Assembly: GCA_009829735.1 (NCBI GenBank)
Contig: CM020619.1
Span: 17,613,816-17,677,815, forward strand
DNA from: Pyropia yezoensis
Taxonomy: Eukaryota; Rhodophyta; Bangiophyceae; Bangiales; Bangiaceae
Reading direction: 5' to 3'
Length of the DNA stretch: 64,000 bases
The notes under the pieces are model-generated. The model saw only the letters and a program-made list of their open reading frames with translations. It searched no databases and was not told the origin of the DNA. The number at the start of each line of letters is the position of its first letter. Position 1 is the first letter of the stretch. The translations under genes were made by a program, and so were the position numbers. Below, one piece after another: positions 31,572-41,764 of this stretch.

Positions 31572-34137
31572 CTACCCCCCCCGCAGCCGGCGGCGCCCCC
31601 CCCCCGCCTGCTCCCAACCCGACACCCCCCCATCGGCGTGGCGGGCAAGCAGGTTGACCTTGACAATCGCCGCCACGTTTGTCGACACGGACTGGGCCAT
31701 CAGCACGCTAAAGGCGTACGGCTCGTGGGGGTCCCCGCGGAGGGACTGCACGTAGAGGGTGCCGGGCAGGGGGGTGCGCCGGCCGCCACCGCCGGCGGCG
31801 GAGCCGCCAGCACCGCCGCCGCCGCCGCCGACGCCGACGCCGAAATGGCCGCCGCCGACGCCCGCACCGACGCCGACGGCGCCGACGGCACCACCGGCGG
31901 CGCCGGCGGCCATGGCGGCGGCCGCCGCCGCGCACGCGCGGCGGGGCCCCGCGGCGGTGGCGGGCGCCCAAAAGGCCGTGTCCATATCCACCTCCCGCAG
32001 GCACCGGCCGGTGCGCGCCGAGTGGATGGCCACCGCGTGCTCCTCACAGCTGCCCGACACAATGTACGCGCCCGCGGCGTCGCCGCCACCGCCGCCGCCG
32101 CCGCCAATGCCGCCGGCGCTGCCCAGGTCGCCGCCGCCACCGCCACGGCCGCCGAGGTAGTAGGAGCGGGTATAGTTGTGGGGCGACCGCATGCGCGGGA
32201 GCTGGAAGCGGGTGTGGGGACGCCCGTCGGCGGCCTCGTACTGGGTCACCTCATTGTCCACCGCCGACGCGAGGAGGTACCGGTCGTCGGGGGAGAAGCA
32301 CACCATCACCACCCCGCCCTCGGAGTGCGCAGAGTAGAGGGGGCGCGCACTCACCCGCCCGCCCGGCGCAAGGAGGGGGTGTGGGGGGGGGGACCGCCCG
32401 CCGCCGCTGCCAGGAGGCGCCACCGCCCGCCCCGCGCCACTACCCGACGGGGAGGAGCTGAGCGGCGCACGGAGGTCCCACAGCTTGACCGTCCGGTCAA
32501 AGGAGCTGGTCGCAAACAGCGACGGGTTGGAGTGGCTAAACTTGCACACGTTGACGTGTCCGGTGTGGCAGTCGGCAAGCGTGTGCACCAGCGCCCCCGA
32601 CGCCACGTCGGTGATCACCACGTTTTTTCCATACCCAGACGCGAGGAAGAGAGCGTCGGTGCAGTTAGCGTGGAGGCTGGTCAGGTCGGGGAAGAGGGGG
32701 TAGGTGTGGATGCGGCCACGCCGGCCGGCGGTGCCAGTGCCCGACGCGGCCGCCGCCGCCGCCGCGGCAACGTCGTCATAGCCACCGGCGCCGCCCACCC
32801 AGTGGCGCCGCCGCTCGGCGCGGCGGCCGACGCCGGCGCCCGCGGCGGCCGACGCGGCCATGGCGTCCACGTCAAACATCTGGATGACGCCCTGCTCGTT
32901 GCCCGCAATGAACCGCCGCGGGGAGCGGTGCAGCCACGACAGGCCCAGCACCGCGTAGTGGGGAGACGGCAGCACGGGGGGGACCGCCAGCGCCGCCGCC
33001 GCCGCGGCCGCCGCCGCCTCGTCAGCGTCGGCGTCGGCACCGGCCGCCGCCCCTCCTCCTCCAACCCCACCCCCCGCCGCCGCTGCGGCGGCCGCCGCGT
33101 CACGCGCCGCTGCGGCGGCTGCCGCCCGCTCGGCGGCCTCGTTCATCGTATCCGAGGCGGTGGTGCCAATGCTGCTGCGCGCAACCACTACCCCCGTCCG
33201 GTGGTTGGCGACAGTCACCGCGCCGGTGAGGCTGCCCCACACGAGCAGCCCCGGAACGACGGGGTGGTACTCAAACTGGCGGGGCACCTCGGCGGGGCCG
33301 GCCAGGAAGGACATGCCCGGCCGGCCCCGCCGCGCCGCCAGCGCCGTCGACGCGGCGGTGCGGAAATCGGCAGGCGAAAAGGGCGCGTAGGTGGTTGCCG
33401 TGGGGGGGGGAACCGCCAGCACGGGGCGGAGGAGGCCGACTGGCAGTCGCCGGGACGACTGGGGGAGCGCCGTCGCGTCAGGAACCGGGGGCAGCGCCCC
33501 CGCCGGGTGCGGGGGCGCAGCCGGGAGGGGCGCCCCGGCAGGCCCTGGGGGGGGGGGAGGGGGACGCCGCTGCTCCACCCGCACCAGCCAGTCATGGGCG
33601 GGCGGGCTGGCCGTCGCGTCGGCAGGCCGCGGCCGTGCCCACGCGGGCGCCGCCGCGCAAGCGGAAGGCACAGGCGACGAAGCGCGCGGCAGGGCGGCGG
33701 GGACGGCGGCGGTGGCCGCGCTGGCCGCCGCCCGGTCCCCGGTGACCCGCTCTGCCCGCCGCGGGCGCTTGCCCTCCCGCCGGCTAGGCGACCACGGCGG
33801 GTCGGCGCCCACGGCGGCGGTGGCGGTCTGCGCTGGCGGGTCGTCGCTCATCGCGTTGATGTCGACGGCCTCCGCGGTGGCCGCCGCGGTTGACTCGGCC
33901 GCGGCGGGAGCGGCGGCGGCAGCCAGGGGGCTCGCCGCCCTCCCCCGCCGTGGGGTGCCCCCCCCCCGCCGCCGCGCCCGCCGAATCCCCCCCTTTTGCA
34001 CCGCAAACGCTGCATCAGCAGCGACCGCGCACCCCGCCCCCCCCCCACACGCGCAGCCACCGCGCGCCCGGCCGGCGGAGGAGTTCCCCACTCCTCCCTC
34101 CCCCCCGCCCCCAGCCCCGGTGCCCTCCCCACGGCGC

Positions 34138-34194
<57 letters not shown>

Positions 34195-36337
34195 AGCAGC
34201 TGCCGCCGCCGCAAAAGCTCCTGCTGCGCAGCGAGTGTCGCGCACCGGTGGCGTGGCGGCACCGCCATCCGGGGCATGGTGTTGGTCCGCCGCGCCGCTG
34301 GGTGGCGGCCGACGCCACACCCCACCGCCCGGGCGTCGAGGAGGACGGGCAGAGGGAGGGCGGCGGGGGCGTGGCCCGCAAACGGCTCAAACGTAGCCTC
34401 AATCGCCGCGCCCGTCACCGCCCGCTCGGCAAGCGTCACCGTTGCGCCGTCGAGGGCGACGAGGCTCACCAGGCGGGCGACAAAGAAGGAGCGGTAGGCG
34501 GGCGCACGCAGGAGGGGGGTGGCCGACGACGCGGCCGGGACGGCAGCGAGGAAGCCGTCCAGTTCACCGCCGCCGACGCCGTCGCTGCCGTCCGTGTCGC
34601 TGCCACCAGGCGAGTCGAGGAGGAAGGGGGGGGGGGAAAAGGCGTCGTTGCCGTGGCCTGGGTCGCTGGCGCTGTTGCCGCCGTCACTGTCACTGCTGCC
34701 GCTGCCGCTGCCGCTGCCGTCAATGCCGCCGGGGGTTCCTACAACAGCGGCAACAGCGGGGGAGGGACCCGCCCCTGAGTCGCCGTCGTCGCAAGCACCG
34801 TCGTGCAGCGGGGTAGCGGTGGACGAGCCCATCCACTCAGCTGAGGAGTGGCCGGCGATGGCCGACACAGCGGCGGCGGCGCCCCCTCGCCTGTTCGTCG
34901 CTCCAGGCAATGGCGGTGGCACGGCCGGCTCGCCGCAGCCCCCACACGAGCAACCCGACTCTGAGCCCGACGACGACGACGATACCCACGCAGCGTCCCC
35001 GTCCGAGCCTCCCGCAGCGGAACCCGCTGCTTCTGTCGAGGCGGCAGCGGTAGTGGGGAGGTGAGGGGTCGCGCTTACAGCCGCTGTCGCCACTCCTGCC
35101 CCCCCCACCGCGTCGGTGTCTCCCCCGCCGCGGCGGAACCGCACCCGCTGCACACACATCTCCTGCAGCGCGTCGGCGGTCGTCCAAAGGTTGCGTAGCG
35201 CGGTGCAGACGAGCGAAACGGACCGCACCCCCCGTAGGGTAGTACATCCGACGAGCGCCCTTACGGGGCAGCCGTCGAGGGAGAGCGTCCGGATGCCGCA
35301 CGCCCACCCATCGTCGTGGTTGCCGCCGCCGCCACCGCCGCCGCCGCCGCTGCCGCGACCATCCTTGTCGCCACGTGCACCCACCGGGTGCGGGGATGAG
35401 GTGGGCGCCCTGGCGCTGTCATCGCCGCCGCCGCTGACCGCCGCCTCGCGGAAGGCGACAGCCGCGGCGGCGGCGCGGAGTTCGGCCACCGCCGCCGCGT
35501 CACCCGCCGCGGCGTGCGACACGGCCGCCACCGCCTCCCGACGGAGGTCCAGCCCGCCAAGGCCCTCGTTGTCGTCCATCCGGAGGTGTACCCCCCCCCG
35601 CCCCCGCCCTCCGTGCGGCCCGCCCCCCCCCCCCCAACGCGGCCGGGTAGCGAGGGCGTAGACGAGCGCCGACGCGGCGGCGCCGCCGAAGCGGTTGCGC
35701 GACACGTTCACGGCGGTGAGGGCGGCGAGTTCGGGCGCGTCGGCGGGCGCCGCGCCGACCGCCGCGGCCAGGGCGGTCGCGTCCTCGCTGGTGAGGCCCG
35801 CGCCCGCCAGGTTCCATACCACGGGCCGGGGCCGGGGCCGGGGGGGGGAGGGCACACAGATGACCGCGGCAGCGGCAGCAGCGGCGGCGGCCGCACTGGC
35901 AGACGGACGGGCGGGAGATGCGGCGGCGCGGCGCAGAGACCGCCGGCATCGGCGGTGACACCCCCGCCGGGGGGCAGCAGTTGTAGACGCGGGAGCAGCA
36001 GCGGCAGCGGCAGCGGCGACGCCACCCCCGCCGCCACGGCCAGACGCGACGCGCGACGCGGCGGCGGCCGCCGCGTCGGCCGCTGCTGCTGCCGCGTCGA
36101 CGGCAGCGGCGGCGGCCGCTGCCGCTGCGACCGCCACCGCAGCGGCTGCGGCCGAGGCCAGGCACGTACTCACCGCCCGATGGTCGCGAATGCCCGCCTG
36201 CGCACACGCCGCCCGGTACAGGGGCGCCACAACCGACGGCACCGCGGCAAGGGCGGGGGAGGGGGGGGCGACGGGGGCGCCGTTGCCACCACCGCCGCCG
36301 CCGCTACTGCCGTCATTGTCGCTGTCGCTACCGCCAA

Positions 36338-36370
<33 letters not shown>

Positions 36371-36407
36371 CGCCACCGCCACCGCTCATCACATCGCCTA
36401 TGTCCAT
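31572..36407 (-). CDS. LRR plus WD40 protein, DWD/DHU1-like
   Basis: Start ATG 36407 (MDIGDVMSGG) is chosen; the frame stays open upstream to 36620. Product about 1611 aa without a break. Leucine-rich repeat part at about residues 200-420 (VVWNLAGAGLTSEDATAL, LTAVNVSRNRFGGAAAS, IRTLSLDGCPVRALVGC). A long low-complexity middle carries a poly-Gln run near residue 746. The C-terminal part from about residue 1045 is a WD40 propeller: RQFEYHPVVPGLLVWGSL, VLGLSWLHRSPRRFIAG, TSLHANCTDALFLASGYGK, FATSSFDRTVKLWDLR, VMVCFSPDDRYLLASAVDNE, YIVSGSCEEHAVAIHSA, FVQSLRGDP-like LYVQSLRGDPHEPYAF. This order matches plant LRR/WD40 proteins that serve as DDB1-CUL4 substrate receptors (DHU1-type, recalled, not searched); VKLWDLR is a DWD-box candidate. 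Nuclear ubiquitin-ligase adaptor is the best guess. Confidence 0.82.
34139..34198 (-). repeat. CAG/CTG trinucleotide repeat (poly-Gln)
   Basis: A run of about 20 CTG/TTG units on the forward strand encodes poly-Gln (CAG/CAA) in the reverse-strand LRR-WD40 protein. Coding microsatellite, probably length-polymorphic. Confidence 0.9.
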
Positions 36408-39400
36408 TCCAAGGCCGCGATGAAAGGCGGTGCCACCCGAGTGGGGGAGGGGCGCATTCCGTGCCCAGCCAAGGGTCCAAAGAGAGGGAGGGGGCGGGAG
36501 GCGAGCGCCGCGGACGCGGGGGGAGGGATGGATGGAGTGTAGCAGGTGGGATCCAAAAAAGGGAGAAAGGAGGGGGGGGGGGGGGGGACAAGCGTGTGCT
36601 AGACAGGCCGTAGAAGCCACACACCAGACAGGCAGAGACGGGGGGTCACCCCGTTAGCAGCAGCCGTGTCGTGGGCGCGGATGGGCTACGCCCACCGCGG
36701 CAGCAGCGGGGGCAGCCGGCAGCAGCGACGACAGCGACGGCAGCGGGCGGCAGCGACGGGCGCCGAGGCCAGGCCGCGGCACTGGCAGCGGCACAGGCAG
36801 CGGCACTGGCAATAGCACCGGCAATGACAGCGGCAGCTGTAGAGGGGCGGCGGGTGGGCCGCGGCCCGGCGGTCGGCCGCGGGGCGAGCTCTGGCGGGGG
36901 ATGGGTGGGTGGGGTGGGGGCGGGAGAGGGGGAGGGGGTCACGCGGCGGCCCCGCTGGCAGCGGCACCAGCTCTACAGTCCGCCGCGACGACGCCGACTG
37001 CGTCGCGGCGGCACGCTGGTGCCGGCGGGGGGAAAGGGGTAGGGGACACGACGGGGGGCGGGCCGGGGAGCTTGGCCGGCAGCGCGGTTACAGGCGGATG
37101 GGCGGGGGAGGAGGAGGCAGGCGGCGTCGCGGCAGGCGGCGCGGGGGCTCTGCCACCGCGAGGGCCCCGCACCGCCAGTCGAGTGGAGGGCGGCGGGAGT
37201 CTGACACGACTGCGAGCGCCGCTGCCATCACCGGAATTAGGGGTGCGTCAAGCAAATGGGGCGATTCAAAAAGGACCAATCAGGGCGCCCATGCAATTGA
37301 GTCAATCTGGGCTGGTCATGCAGGTGGAGGGCACATACTTATGTACGTTGGGTCGTAATATTTTCATTGTGTGTATCCTTGTGGAAGAAGTGTTGAAATT
37401 TGATATTTTGCAAAAGATGCATTGAGCTACCACCCCGTCGGGCGCTCAGACAGCCATACATAGCGCAGGCTGCAGTGGGATTATTTCCATGGAGACAAAA
37501 AGCACGCAGGTATGTACGCTCGGGTAACCCCAGACGTCGCGCATCCAGTTGTATAAACCTTTTTTGGTAAGCGTTTTCTCTTGCAGACGTTCATGAACCG
37601 CAAGGGCGCCTGAGGCAGCCCTTATGATGTTTAAACCCCCCTGTTCAAACGTAAGAAACTGTGGAGATCAGGTGGGCGCCAATACGCTCCAAATTTCGCT
37701 ATTGCCTGGCGGACGGACATGGGGGCAGCCCTGCGCAGTGCCCGTTGTTGCGGGATCCACCGCTAGGGCGTTTTGAAGCCAGAACCGTTGTTGCGACCTT
37801 GTCAAGTAGCCTTCTACCCGCTTCACACCCCCGTACAGGCCGGTCGAATATGACTTTGGCCTTTGACCCTTGTTGGATGCGCCTATACGTCTCTGGAACA
37901 TGTTTCGTCGTACGACGAGACGGCCCTCGGCGGAGCGTACCAGAAGATGTAAAGAAAAAAAGAGGACGTACCCACCCTGAAGAATTAGCAAGGTTGTACA
38001 AGCGTTCAACAAGCCCTTTGCCGCGACAGAAGTGTTTGCATTAGGGCGTCTGGACCGCTACTAAGGGGAAGTACAGCAAGCATGGCCCGGAAGACGGGTC
38101 ATTAAATGCTCTTTCACGAGCTTACTGAGCATACTTTTGCGCGCATCAGGAGTTGGCAGCCTCGCTCTTAGTCAGCTTTCAGGCAGCGATATGGAGTAGA
38201 CAAGGAATTTCAGAGGCAACTCCCAAACAAGGCTCAACGAGAGGAAAAACACCAGCACCCTCGCATCCCACCCCGCGGCCTGCAACGACCATTGCAATCG
38301 CCGTCAAGCCATGAGGAACGCTGGCAGTCGCCCACTCGCGCTGCTGAGGTGTGCTGATGGTTGAGCTCGCCGGGCCTGCTCGCCAAGACGGCAGCTGCCG
38401 TCACAACCCCTTCCTGCCCATCTTTCTCTGGCCGGGCCATCGTGCCCTCTCTCGTCGGGGGACGTGGTGCAGCGGGAGATCACACCGGGTTCGCTTCGCT
38501 GTCGACGGACTTCGCGAGGGCATGGACCCTGAACTGAGCGGCAATGGCTCCCCCCTCGCACTGCGTAGCCGCGCACAGGTTGGCGGCTTTACCGTGTTGC
38601 AGTTGTCGGCCGTGGCAGCAATCTTTTCGTCACGCAGCGGCTTGTGTGTGGACGTGGCGGCGTGGCGCGGCGGCACGGCGGCGCGGCGATAAGACGCTGC
38701 TCACATATGCGAGTGGCGCCCATTGGCGCGGCAGGCTGCCTCGCCACCCCAAGCAAACGAGGACAGGCCCCCTCGCGGTGGGTCAGTGGGTGGACTACCC
38801 ATTCTGGGCCGCACCATAGAGGCGGAGGAGCTTGGGTGGGGGGGGGGGGGGGTGGGGACCACCATGCCGCCGCCGCAGCCGCCGCCGTCGCCGCAGTCGG
38901 CATCGCCTCACGGTGGAGCGTAGCCGCTGGCCATGTCATCGGCAGCCACGGGGGTGCTGCCGTCGCGGCGGCCGGTGGGAATGGTGCTGCGCCTGCCCGC
39001 CAATTCCGGCTGCGGTCATTGGTGGCGGCCGCTGCCGCTGGGGTTTCCCCCCCCCCCTCACCCCCCCCCCCTGCCCCCTTGCGTGGCCGACGACGCGGCG
39101 CAGCCGACGCTGTCGACGCCCCCTCCGCTGCCCGATACGGCCGACCGGCAGGCGGTCGACGGGGCAGAACAGCCACCAAACGGCGCGACGGACCAGCCGC
39201 CAAACGATGCGGCAGAGGAGACGTAGGTGCTTGCGGTGGATGTCCACCCCACTACCCCTCCCGCCATGGCGGCCGCCGCCGCAGCAGCAGCGGCCACCTT
39301 CCCGCACACCATTCGGCCACTGCCGCCGCCGCCGCGACGGCTGCTACCGCCACCGCAGACGACAAGAACCCTCCGAGATCCCCCTCGGCATCCGTCCCTC

Positions 39401-39501
39401 CGTCCCCTCTCCTTCAATCCCTCTGCCGCAGCTGCTTGTCAAACTGCCCCGCCACCACCGCCGCCGCCGCCGCTGGCGCCGCGTGCCCGCCGCCGCGTGC
39501 C
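36408..39501. other. Gene-poor spacer with AT-richer island
   Basis: 36408-37220 is GC-rich (promoter side of the reverse LRR-WD40 gene, with GCAGCGGCA-type repeats at 36770-36835). 37225-38230 is clearly lower in GC and free of triplet repeats, with only short open frames on both strands that I do not recognise; it may be an old mobile element. 38230-39500 returns to GC-rich low complexity. No gene is supported. Confidence 0.45.
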
Positions 39502-39680
39502 TGTAGCACAGTAGGGAACCGTCGCACGTCTACTCTCAGGGAACACTCACCAGGGGGGATCGGCACCAACGTCACCGGGAGGCCAAGGTTGCTGTCCTTC
39601 GAGCGCAAGCCACGGGACCAAAATCGGAGCCCAAATGCGAGGGGTTTGTCGTTCTACCATGGCCGGCGGTGGATTCACCG
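39502..39680 (+). repeat. LTR-head repeat, copy A
   Basis: Starts TGTAGCACAGTAGGG and shares 179 aligned bases with 48339-48517, then diverges abruptly after GGCGGTGGATTC. It forms the outer edge of the retroelement and contains the start codons (39635 and 39659) of the forward ORF that follows. Confidence 0.85.
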
Positions 39681-40258
39681 TTCAAGAGCCCATGGACTCT
39701 GCTGGCCGGATGCGGATGGACTTCCACCCGCCGAGCTACCGTGGAGGTTCCTCCCGGCGCATCAAGTTGGACCCGAGTTGGGAGCGGGAGTTGGCGCGGC
39801 TGGTCACCCAGCCGAATGCGGTCCGGGTCGAGCATCATTGGATACTGAGTCAGCCGGACGACCGGCATGCCCAACTCTGGCGCACCCGGCTCGGACGGGT
39901 TGAGGTCTTCCTCAACCCCTCGTTCGGGGTAGGCGACTTGGCTGCTCCCGCGTTGCCGCGGGACGTTGGCTACCCGGCCAGCGCTTGGGGGGTTGCGGCC
40001 GCTGTGACCCCCGTTGCGTTCGGGCAGACCGTGCCCGGTACCAACCGGTATCCCGGGTTTGAGTACTTCCCGAGGGTATCCCCGTATCTGACGTTGACGG
40101 CGCCGTACCCGCCCATGGCGGGGCTGAAGTCGGCGTCGAGCTGGCGACGCAACCTTGGTGTCATCCCGGATGCGTTCCGCACCGATATAACGTGTGCGTT
40201 GCAGACCGGTAACGGTCGCGCGCCGGTGTACACTCCAGTGGGCCCGCCTCTATGGTAG
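39659..40258 (+). CDS. Antisense ORF 1 of the retroelement, 199 aa, unknown
   Basis: Forward frame from ATG 39659 (MAGGGFTVQEPMDSAGR) to TAG 40256-40258, with another in-frame ATG at 39635; both lie in the LTR-related repeat. The product has mixed, globular-looking composition (HPPSYRGGSSRRIKLDPSW, RVEHHWILSQPDD, GFEYFPRVSPYLTLTAPY), unlike the Arg/Pro shadows elsewhere. No family recognised. It lies antisense to the 3' side of the Ty3 element and is followed by two more forward frames. Antisense ORFs between pol and the 3' LTR are known from some plant Ty3 elements; whether this is homologous cannot be told. Confidence 0.5.
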   Translation: MAGGGFTVQEPMDSAGRMRMDFHPPSYRGGSSRRIKLDPSWERELARLVTQPNAVRVEHHWILSQPDDRHAQLWRTRLGRVEVFLNPSFGVGDLAAPALPRDVGYPASAWGVAAAVTPVAFGQTVPGTNRYPGFEYFPRVSPYLTLTAPYPPMAGLKSASSWRRNLGVIPDAFRTDITCALQTGNGRAPVYTPVGPPLW

Positions 40259-40351
40259 GAGGGGTGGGAACCCGCTCCGGCTTTCCGGTTTGACACCGGC
40301 TCGTGCCTCCGATACCTCGATAGTGTGTAGGCCTCTCGGCCCGTACACCCG

Positions 40352-40828
40352 TTGCAGGGGACCGTCACCCTGGAGGTCACCCTCGGGCAGGCTTCTTCCT
40401 TCCTTTTGTCCGTCCGTCGGCAGACTCGGCTGTTTCATCTTCCGACGGGTGTCCGTCGGCACATTGGGGAGCTGGGCGTTGACGCCATCGCTGACCAGAC
40501 GGGGTTGGCCCGTGAGTTTGAGGCCCTCTTGGCTGTTCACGACGCCGTGAACTGGGCGGAGGTGTTGAACCTACCCCCGTATCGGGATCCGCAGGCTGGG
40601 GCAGTCCCATTGCCTCGTCATTCCTTGCGCATCCGTCGTACTCAGCCGGGTGAGCCAAGTTACCGTGGGTGGGCGTCCACCGCGGTTGTTCCTGACCTGG
40701 GGATTCCCATGGTTATCCATGTCCCCCTTCAGGTCATAGCCCCGTGGTTCGGTAATCAGCTACCGGTGGGGGCTGGTCGTCGTCCCCGTGCGTGGGACTC
40801 TACGGGTGGGGAACGTGAGGCGTCCTGA
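40352..40828 (+). CDS. Antisense ORF 2 of the retroelement, 158 aa, unknown
   Basis: Forward frame from a non-ATG-compatible start at 40352 (CTG/TTG class in the reading given; the true start may be an upstream exon) to TGA. Composition is ordinary: LEVTLGQASSFLLSVRRQTR, IGELGVDAIADQTGLAREFE, VPDLGIPMVIHVPLQVIAPW. No domain recognised. It could be the continuation of ORF 1 through a frame change or intron at about 40259-40351, giving one longer antisense protein. Confidence 0.4.
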   Translation: MQGTVTLEVTLGQASSFLLSVRRQTRLFHLPTGVRRHIGELGVDAIADQTGLAREFEALLAVHDAVNWAEVLNLPPYRDPQAGAVPLPRHSLRIRRTQPGEPSYRGWASTAVVPDLGIPMVIHVPLQVIAPWFGNQLPVGAGRRPRAWDSTGGEREAS

Positions 40829-40870
40829 CGTCGGGGGGAGTCCCGCGGGGATTACGGAGGGGCGGCTTCC

Positions 40871-41314
40871 ATGGGGTCTGCCCTTCCTTCCCGGTCTTAC
40901 CGTGCCCCGTACCGGGCGCCACCGATTCCGGTGGTAGCCGTATCGGCTCCTGCGGCTCCTCTGGCCGCACCGGTATCTCTCTCTGCCTCTGTCATTCCGG
41001 ACGGGGGTCCCTGTCCATGGTATGAGGGCGTTGACGCCCTCATTACCCGCGAGCTGCGGGAGGGTCTCTCGGTTAGCTGGGGGGATATCCCCCCAGGTGC
41101 TGCGCTGGTTGGTACCGCGCGCTGCTTCGGTGAGGTGTTGGACCGCATCCAGCTAGCCGTGGAGGCAGTGGAGGCTGGTCGCAGCACTCTAGTGGAGCTA
41201 TGCACTGAGGTAACTCAGGCGGTTGACCGTCGTGAGATTGCCGACAGGTGGAGTATGGAAGTGTACGCGGCTACGCGTGAGTGGCCTCCTTCGGCCAGCG
41301 GGGGTACCCCCTGA
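40871..41314 (+). CDS. Antisense ORF 3 of the retroelement, 147 aa, unknown
   Basis: ATG 40871 (MGSALPSRSYRAPYRAP) to TGA 41312-41314. After a Pro/Ala-rich start it has a helical C-terminal part (GVDALITRELREGLSVSWG, CFGEVLDRIQLAVEAVEAG, LVELCTEVTQAVDRREIAD), suggestive of a gag-like or coiled structural segment. Not recognised. It is the last of three same-strand frames that together cover most of 39635-41314. Confidence 0.45.
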   Translation: MGSALPSRSYRAPYRAPPIPVVAVSAPAAPLAAPVSLSASVIPDGGPCPWYEGVDALITRELREGLSVSWGDIPPGAALVGTARCFGEVLDRIQLAVEAVEAGRSTLVELCTEVTQAVDRREIADRWSMEVYAATREWPPSASGGTP

Positions 41315-41764
41315 AGAGTGCTGTCGCCATGAGGGAGAGGGACCCGGTGACCCTTACGGTGGCCGGGTAGTAGTGAGTATAAACTCATCCTCCGCTGGGG
41401 CGTTTGCATGACTGTGATTGCTGCCTTCGGGGAGTACCCCTTCTGCCTAAGCAGTGGCTTGCTTCGGTTTTTCTCGCGCCCCAACCCCATCCTGGTTGGG
41501 TAATACTCGTGAAGGTCAACCTTCCTTTATCCGTGATTTGCCCCCATGGATGCAGGTTTACCTTGGTGTAAGCCACAGGTTACTTTGAAATTATTGCAGT
41601 TATTCTTCTCCTTCAAGTAAAACTAGCTAAGGTCAGTAGCCCACTTCGTTTGCCTATGCTCGCTCCGACTTCGTGAGCCGAAGTCTTGCCGAATCCATGT
41701 GACACGCTACTTAGTAGGTATAAGCCTCACCCCCCAACAGCCGAAGCCGGTGTCCGTTGGGTTG

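Noticed and set aside
31542-33893. 783-codon forward open frame
   Set aside because: Antisense to the WD40 propeller of the LRR-WD40 gene; Arg/Gly/His-rich with no recognisable motif.
37661-38044. 127-codon forward frame in the AT-richer island
   Set aside because: Starts at a non-ATG codon, overlaps an equally long reverse frame and has no recognisable motif.
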